From Hirudo medicinalis (Eukaryota > Annelida > Clitellata > Hirudinida > Hirudinidae), in assembly GCA_011800805.1 (NCBI GenBank), contig MPNW01000521.1:55771-73399 (forward strand): a stretch of DNA of 17,629 nucleotides. Direction: 5' to 3'. Position 1 is the first letter of the stretch; each line of letters begins with the position of its first letter. The notes beneath the pieces are model-generated. The model made no database searches. It had not been told where the DNA came from and saw nothing but the letters and a program-made list of their open reading frames with translations. The translations under genes and the position numbers were made by a program. Below are positions 9,701 to 17,117 of this stretch, in pieces.

Positions 9701-12700
9701 CAAATCGTCAAAGTCAACAAAGTTTAGTCGAAAATATGTAATGATAGGAATCTCAGAATTCCAGACATTCCAGACAGGAGCATTGATCATTCCACAGTCT
9801 GCGATGTCACTGTCGTGTCTGACACGGCCCCATTAGTCGAAGAACTTATCTCATGTGGAAACATCATAAACGAAAAATGCAAAAGCGATGGTATAAAGAG
9901 TTGGCTTGTAGCGATGACATTTGTTGTGTAATGCACGGAATGATTTTTTTTTTCTAAATATTGATCGTGCTGTGGTTTACTTATTATGTCCCGGAATTTC
10001 TCAGGCCAAGAGGGGGTACTTTAAATATTGGTTGGTGTTCTTGTGTTTGTTCGTTTGTTTGACTGAGAAAATAAAGGAAAAAAATGAATGATAATCATTG
10101 CCTAAAATGATAAACTATTGCTTATACAGAATTTAAAACTAGCATTATACAAAAAAAATTTATTGTATAATTTATTTAGTTATCCCAAATAAATTTATCT
10201 CAAAGATACTTTTCATGTAACTTGCAGCTTGATTGGCGTGCAGGCTGGATGAATGGGCTGCGTTCCTGCATGCGACAACAGTCGCAATGTGTCGTGTTCG
10301 TAATCCAGCCTGCACCGCCAGGGATCGTCCTCAGGGAGGGGTGCTATAAAATAGTAGAGGGATTAAAAAAGTGTCTTAGGCTCTCGCATGGTTTGATGGT
10401 TAAAACTTTGCCTCTCACGATGGCAGCAGGGATTCGAATCCCGTTGCGGGAGCACTGTCCTAATCATCCAATTATGTAACGGATGTTAATAAGCAATAAC
10501 AACAACAAAAAAGTGCCTTTACATCCTGTATCAGATACATAAGGCACTCAAAAGTTCGGCTACATACCTTCCTGAAAATTTTCTACTGTTTTGTAATCAT
10601 GAAATCACTAGTGCTTAAAAGTAATTAATGTTTCAATTTGAACTCTTTTTCTTTTTTTTAATATGATGATTCAATTGTTCATACATCTTTTGAAAATTGA
10701 ACATTGATTTCATTTAAATATTTACAAACCTTTGCAGGAATAAACATCTTTTGTTCGGAATCCCTCGCGACAACGGCAAAAATAAGAACCCGGTGAATTG
10801 ATGCAATCAGTTGTTCTGTAGTCGCATTTATTTGGCCCATCAAAACACTCGTCCTTATCTAAAGGAAAACCATGAATTTCCTTAAAACGGAAATTTTAAA
10901 TCACAACATGAATGTTTGACTTCAACTTATTACTTGTGCTATGCAAAAGTTAACAAATTGCATTCTATTTCTCTTAATATAATAAGTGTAATGCAATGCA
11001 ACATAATAGTAATGTAACTAAAGTTTGAAAGCTCTTGAGCCCGACAGAATCCTCAGAAGAATTTTTGTGACTCCATATCCATTGTGAAGCTGCTTCAACA
11101 GTCTCGGACACTTTTTTCGTGTACTTCGGTTTTTCCTTGAATGATAGGCCGATTTCCTCGAGGATTGGTAGAAGGATCTGCCAATCAAGCCCCTCCTACT
11201 TTAATTTCAAAGAATCGCCGCTGTCTTTAAACATCTGGGGATAGTGCCTTAATCCTACCATATCCGCTGCGTCATATTAGTCATTTGCCTTCTCGATGAT
11301 GTTCTTTCTTGGTACTGTGCATCTCTTCCAGACTACTGGGGTACTTGGTACTTGTACTTGCAGTACTCGAGTACCGAATTCAGGTATTTGCACACCTACT
11401 TGGAACTCCAGTACTTGTTCCCATGTTATTAAAAAATGTGATTATTGAGGCTTATTTATGTACTACATATTCCGTTTATTTAAAGTTGAACGTAATGTTT
11501 GACGTCCAATAAAATTATTATTTAGTGAATTTGATGAAATATTAATTCACTTTAGCACTTTCAATAATTAAAAAAAATCTATAAAAAAAAACGTGCTTTT
11601 GCGTGGCAAAGTAAGGCAGAAAGTGAAAGACAAAAGTCAATAAAAACTTCAAAAATGTATTTTTTGTAACAAAAGGTTATTCAAAGAGAAATTATATTTC
11701 CATTTTTTCTATTTATTTGCAAACATTTTTTCATCTATTGACAAAATTAATGTACGATGTTCATATAACACGGAAACCTACTTTGAATTTTATTTGCATC
11801 TTGTAAACTTTTTAGCTGATAACAGGCTCCTTATTTATTTATTTGATTAACAGCCCTCCTATGTTTGGTGGCCCAAAAACAACTTTTTACTTCATTTACA
11901 AGTTTTAATTATTCTAGGAAGTCCAAATTTAACAAGATGTTTTGTATGTGGTAAAGTGACGTCATATCAACTTTTGAATAATTTCCAATAAAATAAAAAG
12001 TTGGACAACAAGTGTCTGGGTTGTGACTCCCTGACAGTTTTATGATTTATTTATTACCAATGTACAGCATGTTTATTTCATTTATTTTATAGTTTGTGAC
12101 ATTCGTTTAATCTTGTCTGATATAAATATTATGTAAATTAGTCAGTCGTTTGTGTAAATATCGTCTGCCTGCTTAACGCGTTGCGCTCTGATTGGCTGGC
12201 TGGCTTGTGTCGTTTGCTTGCGCGAGGCGAAGATTATATAAGCCAGCTAGCTAGACAAAGGAGGAGGCTTGGAGGGAACGAGAGCGTAGTGAGCAGACGA
12301 GTGGGAGTTGAGCGCGAAGAAAGCACACGTGGAGTTTTGATTTGAGATCGTTGGTGTGAGAGTTGTGGGAGGCGTCGGAGTGCGAGAATGTAGAGGATGA
12401 ACGTATTTGTGTTTGTCGATAATTTTGACCTTTTGATATTTATCCCGCTTGTATTCAGTTATTTAGCTTGTCTTCGATTATTTGGCTTTTATTGTTTAAT
12501 AAAATAGGTATATTACATTTTAAACTGCTTGATTTCGATCGAATTCTTCTGATCTTCAAATCGTCATAAAGAGAGTTGTGACAACAAGTCTAAACCTTTT
12601 GCCACTAATTTGGATTAATCAAGGTTGTGCGATAAATCAAGTCACCCAATATTTGCAAACGAGTTATGATGACGATGAAGACTGTGATTGTTTCACATTC

Positions 12701-15603
12701 TGGCAACGTCATAAAGATAACCTGGACCTTCTGTGGACCATCCTCAAGTGGAAAGAATATTTAGTCATGGAGGAGTTATTGAGACCCTGTTGGACTAGAA
12801 TGAATTCAAGAACCTTGACTTCCTTACTGTTGCTAAAGTGTAACTCAAACATTGTGTGGTTAAAATCTTTTTTTTTTTAAGTTTCTATATTATGAAGAAA
12901 TAAACTTGATATCAAACCTTGCAGAAACATAACTTTGTCATTTTGCTTAAGACAGCTTACTCAGGGCTATTTACAATTTGGTAATAAGAACAGCATTTAT
13001 GACTAATAAATTTTTTTTAAAGAATAATTTCGATTTACCTGAAACAAATAAATTTGAACAATAAACAATCGGTTATGTGGTCTGGACAAAAAATATCTGG
13101 AGATAAATTAGTGACGTGTGTACTTATATAAGAAAATAAATTGGTGTACTTACACAAAAACTTGTTCTCTTCGGTGCTTGTACTTGGATCTTGAGCACTA
13201 GTACCAGTTCACATTATTATACTTGTAAACGGACATCAGAAGCTTAATAATGTGGTACCATGATCTGATCTCTTCTTGCTGTATTAGGAACAACCCTCAT
13301 GCCCGAACATTCTTCTCTGCGGTACAGACTCTCGAACATTCGCTTTGGAGCAGGCAGTATTTACTGCTTCTGTGACCAACTCCAAGACCTAGTTGCGTCG
13401 CCATGTATATCTTCAATATGTAAGTGCCTAGGAGCAACTGGAAAGGACGTGTCGTAGAGTTTGAGCCGCGCGGCAAACTTTCTCGTTCATTACCTTTTTC
13501 TCCTCTCCTGAATTATAATCGCAGATTCGACCGCTAGGGATGCCTGAGACCACCTCGCACTGTGACTCCATCGTTTGACCAGGATATGACCCCTTATTTC
13601 CTTAAAGCTCAGGGCTGCCTGTGCCGTGACTATCTTTTTCTGGGCATTTTCTGCCTGATCTGAGCTGTGGCTTAATTTCGCTTACTCTGGGATCTGCCAA
13701 AGTATTTAACATCCACTGCAGATGACCAATTTCGTAATTCCTCAGCGGTCATAGCAATCTTGGAATCAGAAGAAAAGATGAAGCATCCAAGCATCCATCT
13801 TCCAGGCAAAAGCACTCTGTCAATCACCGCCAGAGCCTCTCCGGCCGTCCTGAAGAGGTCAGCTCCCTGGCCTCATCGGTGAGGGAGGCGTCAAACACTT
13901 GTTCCAGACTCTTCACTGACTGCTCTATGAAATCGAGAAATCTTGGACCAGCAGCCATAAAGGATACATCGCTGCAGATGGCTCCTCTTGTTAGCGCGAC
14001 TTCTGGACTTTGTCGACCATTGCAGCAGATCGTCCAATTTCAACAAAGTCTTTTAAACAGCCCTTCACAAGGTTGGTGTCGCTCATGAAGGCTTTGATGG
14101 AAGGCTTGTAGACACCTTAGAAAAAGATGAGAAAAAGATCTTCCCATTAAAAAAGAGCAATTTTCCCGAAATGGAATCCCTCCGATGGGAATGTAAAATC
14201 CTTCCACTACCAGTGGAATTCGTTGGTGTATGCTTTTTCGATGAGGGTATAAAGCAGCTTTGGCGTTCTTGGACTTCGTTTGTACACAAGAACAGGAATC
14301 CCTTTGGGACCCGGCTGTGACCGATTCCTTGACTTTTGACTACTTTTGTTTTATCTTGGTCAATCGACGGGGTCATCAGGTCGAATGGGATGTCCGGCAG
14401 AGAGGAAAATCTGACCTCGCTTTCAAGCTTTCGCTTTGCAGGACGTTTCTTTATGTCTTGCTTAGCTGGTCTTCCAATTCGGCCTGCTCAACCTTCAGCA
14501 CACCTGACTTTGGAGAGTCCATCAATAAACTCCAGTATTTGCAAGGGATTTCTCTGAAGAAATCTTGCTTTGCTCGTCTCCTTTCGTACTTTTTTCGTTT
14601 GTCGTTTTCCGCGCGACAGATGGATCTGATCCGTCTTGAATTCGCTCCATAAGACCATTAGATCAGGTCTCTTGTCTTAGACGATACAAAAGCAGCGCTT
14701 TTTTCTGGTTCTTAAGGTGCTTCAATTTCATTTGCCATCTGTACACTGGTAATTCTCTCCCCTGCCTCACTGGGACAGTCCCGCATTTTTTAATGGCATT
14801 TTTTGTATATATAATGAATGCTCAGTCTTCATCAGCCTCTATAATTCTCGCCCAAGTGTTTTATTCAGCTCTTCCAAAGTTTTCTTTTCCTTGGGCGACG
14901 GAAACACGATTCTCGGCCTAGGAGGTTCCCATGTCGGAATGAAAGCTGGATAACAGACGTTATAATATAACATAAACTTTATCTAACCTCGACATGTTAT
15001 CATATCCTGTTTGACAAATCCATTAATACAAGTACACTGAAATGAACCGATCGTATTTTCACATATAGCTCCGCTTCCACGGCAAGCCGTGGATTCATCA
15101 AGACATTCATCAATGTCTGCATGGGTGATTATTTGATGGCTCATATATCAAAGTATTGACTTGCAATCGAACAGCTGGCTTATATTTTAACTTATTATTT
15201 GAAATATTTTACATTAACATTTTATTGCAAATTAAAACTCATTAACTTCGTTTATTTTGTAAATATCTAACAATCATCCATCGAATAGCTCTGGATATTT
15301 TAATTTTTTTAATAACAAATTAGAATTATATTATTATTAATACTAAAAATAATAACTTTAAATTTAATTATCAACTTATTAATGTTAATAATAACAATTT
15401 AAATTACTTAATCAATTAATTTACATTAATAATCAATTTAAATTAGTTGTAAACAGCTTGAAAATATGTTTAACCTTGACATCTGTGCATCAAATATTTC
15501 TTGAAACCAGTTAAACATTCGCATGCGGAGGAACCCTTCACCTGTGCACATCTAGATGAGCTTTTGTCACATTTGTCATTTGTTGCACAATTAAGTTTAT
15601 CAC
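3637..15603 (-). CDS. Multi-EGF single-pass membrane protein gene, 3' part (nine exons visible)
   Basis: Seven EGF-like exons, one stalk plus transmembrane exon and one short tail exon can be read in order on the minus strand with GT/AG borders. All internal junctions are phase 1, so each EGF is a removable module. Introns in gene order are about 358, 4129, 2034, 1168, 331, 2571, 56 and 134 bp. The predicted product is an extracellular string of mostly calcium-binding EGF domains on a membrane anchor, fitting an adhesion, receptor or matrix-contact role; this is inference from domain architecture. No kinase, GPCR, Notch-type or LDL-receptor domain is visible, so no named family is assigned. 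The 5' end lies outside the window. One EGF exon carries a frameshift, so the allele may be non-functional, may skip that exon, or may contain a sequence error. Confidence 0.8.
3752..3757 (-). terminator. Alternative polyadenylation signal AATAAA inside the last intron
   Basis: AATAAA on the minus strand about 70 nt after the TAA that ends the intron-retained reading of the transmembrane exon. It could serve an alternative short-tail transcript. Confidence 0.35.
3863..4054 (-). CDS. Stalk and transmembrane exon
   Basis: The exon is 192 nt (64 codons), phase 1-1. Acceptor ...tttcag follows the 56-bp intron, and the donor is CAG|gtaaat. Residues 1-18 are Ser/Thr-rich (TKTTTGSSTTSSST...), fitting an O-glycosylated stalk. 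Residues 19-24 are acidic (DYDEDN). Residues about 41-62 (MMYVYF...LLAYFAF) form one hydrophobic helix, followed by Arg-Ser. Because EGF domains fold outside the cell, this should be a single-pass anchor with the tail in the cytoplasm. Basic residues also lie just before the helix, so charge alone does not settle topology. If the donor is not used, the frame runs on for GKCSSKVFIKY and stops at 3828-3830. Confidence 0.75.
4111..4239 (-). CDS. Calcium-binding EGF exon 7, membrane-proximal
   Basis: The exon is 129 nt, phase 1-1, with acceptor ...atttccag and donor gtttga. The reading begins DVDECSRSTACD, passes CVNTYEGYSCHC and ends YTCKK plus a split codon. It is the last EGF before the stalk and is separated from it by an intron of only 56 bp (4055-4110). 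If that intron is not removed, the frame stays open into the stalk exon, because 56 nt is not a multiple of three but the alternative frame also lacks stops. Confidence 0.87.
4240..5073. other. Intronic stretch without recognised features
   Basis: This is the 3' part of the intron between EGF exons 6 and 7. A less AT-rich segment (about 4740-4960) has short open frames on both strands, but I recognise no family in them. It may be older repeat debris. Confidence 0.35.
5074..5560 (-). mobile_element. CR1/L2-type LINE 3' segment
   Basis: The minus strand reads ILFLVYRAAKGSAPQYL, then SSSNKILVVPRSRRVWQGD, FHV, FKSLLKTYLF (plus coordinates about 5263-5293), a 3' UTR and a (TAAATG)n-like tail at 5074-5095. 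This is the C-terminus and 3' end of a CR1/L2 or Rex-like LINE. It is related along its length to 947-1350. It stops upstream at the point in the protein where the plus-strand fragment 5690-6135 ends, which suggests one insertion event. Confidence 0.75.
5690..6135 (+). mobile_element. Inverted 5' segment of the same LINE (twin-priming arrangement)
   Basis: The plus strand reads ALFWFKSYL (5720-5746), GDPQ then GSVLGP (5812-5829), WISSKRLRLKSDKTS (near 6000-6034) and TPYLQSLHWLRVPGRIA (near 6060-6110), in the usual reverse-transcriptase order. There are several frame changes and a lost YADD block. It lies head to head with the minus-strand 3' segment. The last LINE residues here (HWLRVPGRIA) are just upstream, in the protein, of the first residues of that segment (ILFLVYRAA). 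Confidence 0.65.
6136..6810. other. AT-rich intronic stretch
   Basis: Part of the intron between EGF exons 6 and 7. Short open frames exist, but none has recognisable protein features or codon bias. I see nothing else in it. Confidence 0.4.
6811..6945 (-). CDS. Calcium-binding EGF exon 6
   Basis: The exon is 135 nt (45 codons), phase 1-1, with acceptor ...tttttaag and donor gtattg. The reading begins DLDECSLKEHTC and continues CTNIVGSYKCSC. The last loop is slightly longer than in its siblings, ending FNCEG. The calcium-binding signature and Asn hydroxylation motif are both intact. The next intron downstream carries the inverted LINE pair. Confidence 0.87.
7277..7401 (-). pseudogene. Calcium-binding EGF exon 5 with one-base frameshift
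   Basis: Acceptor ...attgtag and donor gttttt flank 125 nt, whereas its neighbours are 126, 129 or 135 nt, all multiples of three. The first part reads DIDECYKGGPCDAKTTKC in frame. Just after TGCGTA one base is missing. Beyond it, the frame shifted by one gives the expected YGSFNCDCQKGYK and a final cysteine before the split Gly codon. All EGF landmarks are therefore present but cannot be read in one frame. Possibilities are a genuine null or decaying exon, a polymorphism, or a sequence error. Because the exon is phase 1-1 in design, skipping it would leave the rest in frame. Confidence 0.8.
7402..8100. other. AT-rich intronic stretch
   Basis: Part of the intron between EGF exons 4 and 5. 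The 7720-7860 segment is slightly less AT-rich but shows no open frame or family I recognise. Confidence 0.4.
8250..8495 (+). mobile_element. LINE C-terminus and 3' tail with ATT/ATC microsatellite
   Basis: The plus strand reads SNLECFKRYLKTHLFKK around 8315-8366, the usual last segment of CR1/L2-like reverse transcriptase proteins (FK..LKTHLF). A short 3' UTR follows, ending GCATGGCTTCTTATAAATTAGC, which then runs into (ATT)n/(ATC)n at about 8433-8490. Trinucleotide tails of this type are typical of these LINEs. The upstream part (about 8100-8250) may belong to the same copy but is too decayed to read. Confidence 0.6.
8433..8490. repeat. ATT/ATC trinucleotide microsatellite
   Basis: Runs of TATTAT, TGTTGT, and ATC repeated five times, then ATT again. 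It is most simply the 3' tail of the adjacent LINE fragment. The Ile-rich open frame across it (8261-8500) is an artefact of the repeat. Confidence 0.85.
8570..8695 (-). CDS. Calcium-binding EGF exon 4
   Basis: The exon is 126 nt, phase 1-1, with acceptor ...gcatcag and donor gttttt. The reading begins DINECSSNSHSC, then CVNTAGSFTCDC, then a short last loop ending in NCQG. All six cysteines, the calcium signature and the Asn hydroxylation motif are present. An open frame overlapping it (8636-9040 on the same strand, other frame) has no family features and is not a gene. Confidence 0.87.
8696..9279. other. Intronic stretch upstream of EGF exon 4 and before the R2-like relic
   Basis: Part of the intron between EGF exons 3 and 4. 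No supported gene. The 9060-9279 part may be the decayed 5' side of the R2-like LINE that follows, but I cannot read a frame in it. Confidence 0.35.
9280..10082 (+). mobile_element. R2-like (RLE-type) LINE relic with internal deletion
   Basis: The plus strand reads PPAEEALLEY, then DVPVTADEIIR, DSAPDLDGTKNGDLNKIAP (from 9513) and CNSKTKEHSIIGRLFHR. These match the N-terminal part of R2-superfamily reverse transcriptases (VT..E......DSAPGPDG, and IGRLFHR of the fingers). The sequence then jumps, within about 60 bp, to DRNLRIPDIPD...CDVTVVSDTAPL...KSWLVAM (9743-9920). That matches the C-terminal restriction-like endonuclease region of the same group. The whole catalytic core between them is missing. 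The 3' flank is T-rich with AATAAA near 10070. Confidence 0.6.
10238..10352 (+). repeat. Fold-back repeat, copy 2
   Basis: It matches the reverse complement of 1-126, including the shared stretches GCGTTCCTGCATGCG, AATGTGTCGTGTTCG and CAGCCTGCACCGCCAGGGA. Arms GTGCAGGCTGGAT (from 10238) and ATCCAGCCTGCAC (10303-10315) make it self-complementary. An inner GCGAC...GTCGC pair (10272-10285) adds a second hairpin. It is followed by GGGGTGCTATAAAAT and then a SINE insertion. Confidence 0.7.
10378..10506 (+). mobile_element. tRNA-derived SINE with target site duplication
   Basis: The head (10380-10453, 74 nt) has a 7-bp acceptor-like stem, GCTCTCG with CGGGAGC. It has an A-box-like TGGTTTGATGG (10389-10399) and a B box in GGGATTCGAATCCC (10429-10442). 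The CTCTCAC segment recalls the anticodon loop of tRNA-Glu (CUC). A short body and an (AAC)n A-rich tail follow. AAAAAAGTGTCTT (10365-10377) and AAAAAAGTGCCTT (10507-10519) flank it as a 13-bp duplication with one mismatch. It is not a working tRNA, because the T arm has an extra base and the D arm is irregular. Confidence 0.75.
10730..10858 (-). CDS. Calcium-binding EGF exon 3
   Basis: The exon is 129 nt, phase 1-1, with acceptor ...cctttag and donor gtttgt. The reading begins DKDECFDGPNKC and continues through CINSPGSYFCRC. It has the six-cysteine EGF pattern, the calcium-binding D-x-D-E-C start and the Asn hydroxylation consensus. It is in frame with the neighbouring EGF exons. Confidence 0.87.
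12191..12241 (+). promoter_or_regulatory. CCAAT and TATA promoter of the solo LTR
   Basis: ATTGG at 12191-12195, followed 40 bp later by GATTATATAAGCC with TATATAA at 12235-12241. Transcription would be expected to start near 12265, toward the right and antisense to the EGF gene. The local sequence is far more GC-rich than its surroundings. Confidence 0.6.
12498..12503 (+). terminator. Polyadenylation signal of the solo LTR
   Basis: AATAAA about 260 bp downstream of the LTR TATA box, at the expected R-U5 border. Confidence 0.55.
12590..12845 (+). pseudogene. hAT transposase C-terminal (dimerisation) domain remnant
   Basis: Three frames together give the hATC signature: FTFWQRHKDNLDLL, then DHPQVERIFSHGGVI (frame +1), then RPCWTRMNSRTLTSLLLL KCN. 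The ER.FS.GG.I....R.R........L..LLFLKCN pattern is the conserved hAT C-terminus. It lies at the 3' end of the element bounded by 8-bp duplications, just before its right terminus, as expected. Frameshifts make it non-functional. Confidence 0.7.
14988..15116 (-). CDS. Calcium-binding EGF exon 2
   Basis: The exon is 129 nt, phase 1-1, with acceptor ...catgcag and donor gttaga. The reading starts DIDECLDESTAC, the calcium-binding EGF signature. It contains CENTIGSFQCTC, which matches the C-x-N-x4-[FY]-x-C beta-hydroxylation motif. Six cysteines are present with standard spacing, and the exon ends at a cysteine followed by the split Gly codon. The downstream intron (to 10859) is the longest in the gene and holds the nested LINE, hAT and LTR insertions. 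Confidence 0.87.
15290..15450. repeat. Low-complexity AT-rich tract
   Basis: Nearly pure A/T with TTAATAATAA-type imperfect repeats in the intron between EGF exons 1 and 2. No coding or RNA feature is visible. Confidence 0.75.
15475..15603 (-). CDS. EGF-like exon 1 of those visible (divergent, non-calcium-binding)
   Basis: The exon is 129 nt (43 codons) and phase 1-1, with acceptor ...ctccag and donor gttaaa. It encodes six cysteines with EGF spacing: NC, KC, RC, AC, EC and a final RC. It begins GDKLNC rather than the D-x-[DN]-E-C calcium signature. The segment between cysteines 4 and 5 reads CAQVKGSSAC, so it also lacks the Asn hydroxylation site and the aromatic residue. It is therefore probably an EGF fold without calcium binding. 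It is the most upstream exon I can find; nothing EGF-like is seen between it and 17629. Confidence 0.75.
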
Positions 15604-17115
15604 CTGGAGTCATAAACAAACAATTGTTACTTGTTTTTCAATGTGTATCTGCTTAACTGTCATCTTCACGAGATGGAGGTAATAAGATGAGTGATGTTGG
15701 CCTTTATTCGATTATGATGATGACAAGCATTTCGAGATTAGACTCTTTGGATGAGAAGCAATCAGGGATGAATATTAGATATTACTTATCAGTAAAATAA
15801 TTCAAGTTAATAAATACTTCACATACTTGAAATTGCTTTAGATAAAAAATTTGAATCGTTTACCATTTATCCTTTGATTTTTATAAAAGTTATACTTTAC
15901 TACAAGATCGCGTCCACAATTAAACGTCTAAGATTGAAGACAATTACTATGAGATAGCTTTAACAGTCACAAAGTTAACAACGGCTTTCCGGCATTTATT
16001 TTATTTACTTTCTTTATTTCCAGAATTTGAGAATAAATTTAAGTGAAAAAATCGAAATCGAATATAGATGAATCGAGATCCACTGCTATTCCAGGGATCA
16101 GTCATAACGGAGTTTTATTTTATTATTTGATGTTCATTTTTTTAAATTTTTAATAAATGAATTGTTACACCGGAAAATAAATTTGAACACAGACTTCAGA
16201 CGGTGATATTAAAGTCATATTTATACATGAAAATGGCAATTATGTTGGATATATTTATTATGTTGCTATTAGTAAACGAGAAGTGGGTATGAGTCATATG
16301 CCCATATCATATTGCTGTACGAAGTATGGAAATATCAGTGCCTAGTAATTCATGAGAGCAGTTTTATCTTCGAGGTGGTTGCAGATAAGCAACGGAACAC
16401 CATTGTTCCTGACTACTTTACATTTGACGTAAATTACATATTATTACAAGCTTTCATTTAACTTTTAAATTAATACAATTTAAAAATTAATACATTTTTC
16501 TATCATTTATATACTTACACACTTACAAACATTATTATGGCATTTATTTTTAGTCAAGATAATTTTATACTACCCAGGTTCTTTAATATGTCTCAGATCA
16601 AAAAAATGGTTCACCTTTTTAGTGCATTTTTTAGGGTGGCAAAATAAAAGCATATTATTAAAAAGTTTTAGTTTTTATAAAGTATTTATTTCATGATAAG
16701 GTTGCTTCAAAATTGTTTTGTTAGGCTTATAATGCCTTAACTATCTAACTCCTTATATTTAACTCGCTGCATACCGTCGAGACGAGACCCCACTATGATC
16801 ACATATTAATAATCACAAGTATCACAAGATCACAAGTAAATAAAAGATAATGAGCAATATTGCTTCCTGTTCATGATTATCCATTCCTATCCAAAGACTT
16901 AATCTCGAAAGACTTCTGATAATAATGTAATGTGTTTAATTAACTCAACAATTTTAAAAATAATTTCCGTGGTAATACAAATTCCGAGTAATCATAGCCC
17001 TAAGCCATTTAATTTGTAATTTTATAACTATTTGTAATCATTTGTTCTAGAACATACTAATCTATATAAATAAAAATGAACGTTTATCTACATATTTGTG
17101 TGTTTTCCATATAAC
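15604..17115. other. AT-rich stretch upstream of the first visible EGF exon
   Basis: Probably intron of the EGF gene. No EGF-like cysteine pattern, splice-bounded exon or transposon protein was found on either strand. A small cluster of ATCACAAG-type repeats occurs at about 16808-16838. Confidence 0.45.
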
Positions 17116-17117
17116 CA

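Larger units (their letters stand above)
12013..12583 (+). mobile_element. Solo LTR inside the hAT element
   Basis: The 571-bp unit begins TGTC and ends GACA, with direct 5-bp duplications ACAAG at 12008-12012 and 12584-12588. It has a complete promoter and polyadenylation layout: an inverted CCAAT box (ATTGG, 12191-12195), a TATA box TATATAA (12235-12241), a GAG-rich transcribed leader and AATAAA at 12498-12503. No internal retroelement genes lie beside it, so it is most simply a solo LTR left after LTR-LTR recombination. A 5-bp duplication suits Gypsy/BEL-type or retroviral-type elements; I cannot choose between them. Confidence 0.8.
11329..13267 (+). mobile_element. hAT transposon relic inserted into the RLE-type LINE
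   Basis: A perfect 8-bp duplication, ATCTCTTC, occurs at 11321-11328 and 13268-13275. The ends start CAG on both strands: CAGACTACTGGGGTAC on the left and CAGATCATGGTAC read inward from the right. The subterminal regions are rich in GTACTTG/AGTAC repeats (11338-11420 and 13145-13215), as in several hAT families. The LINE protein resumes across the site after removal. The inside holds a hAT dimerisation-domain remnant and a solo LTR. Without the LTR the element is about 1.36 kb, so it is deleted. Confidence 0.8.
11027..14940 (-). mobile_element. RLE-type LINE relic, split by a hAT element
   Basis: Minus-strand fragments appear in element order. PKEKKTLEELNKTLG (near 14910) is followed by GPKGIPVLVYKRSP, GKIFFS, SIKAFMSDTNLV (near 14060-14100, where the F-x-D-D catalytic site has become MSD) and DRVLLPGRW. 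Next are the zinc-finger region QTLRHVLSSC with RYTWRRN, and GLFLIQQEE near 13280. After the hAT insertion come AADMVGLRHYPQMFKDSG (near 11250) and EIGLSFKEKPKYTKK with ASQWIW (near 11090-11160). The endonuclease core between the last two is deleted. The order fits the R2/NeSL/Hero group; clade is not certain. Many stops and frameshifts are present. Confidence 0.65.

Noticed and set aside
10380..10453. Possible functional tRNA-Glu gene
   Set aside because: The D arm is irregular, the T arm has an extra base, and the unit has a SINE body, A-rich tail and target duplication.
12578..12880. 100-codon open frame as an intact gene
   Set aside because: Only parts match the hAT C-terminal domain. 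The conserved ER-FSHGG segment is in another frame, so it is a frameshifted relic.
14260..14652. 130-codon plus-strand open frame
   Set aside because: It is the antisense shadow of the decayed minus-strand LINE, which shows family motifs here.
17041..17100. TCTATATAAATAAAAATGAACG motif as a possible Helitron or MITE end
   Set aside because: A similar motif occurs near 1590, but both are AT-rich and I see no hairpin, terminal repeat or duplication to support an element end.
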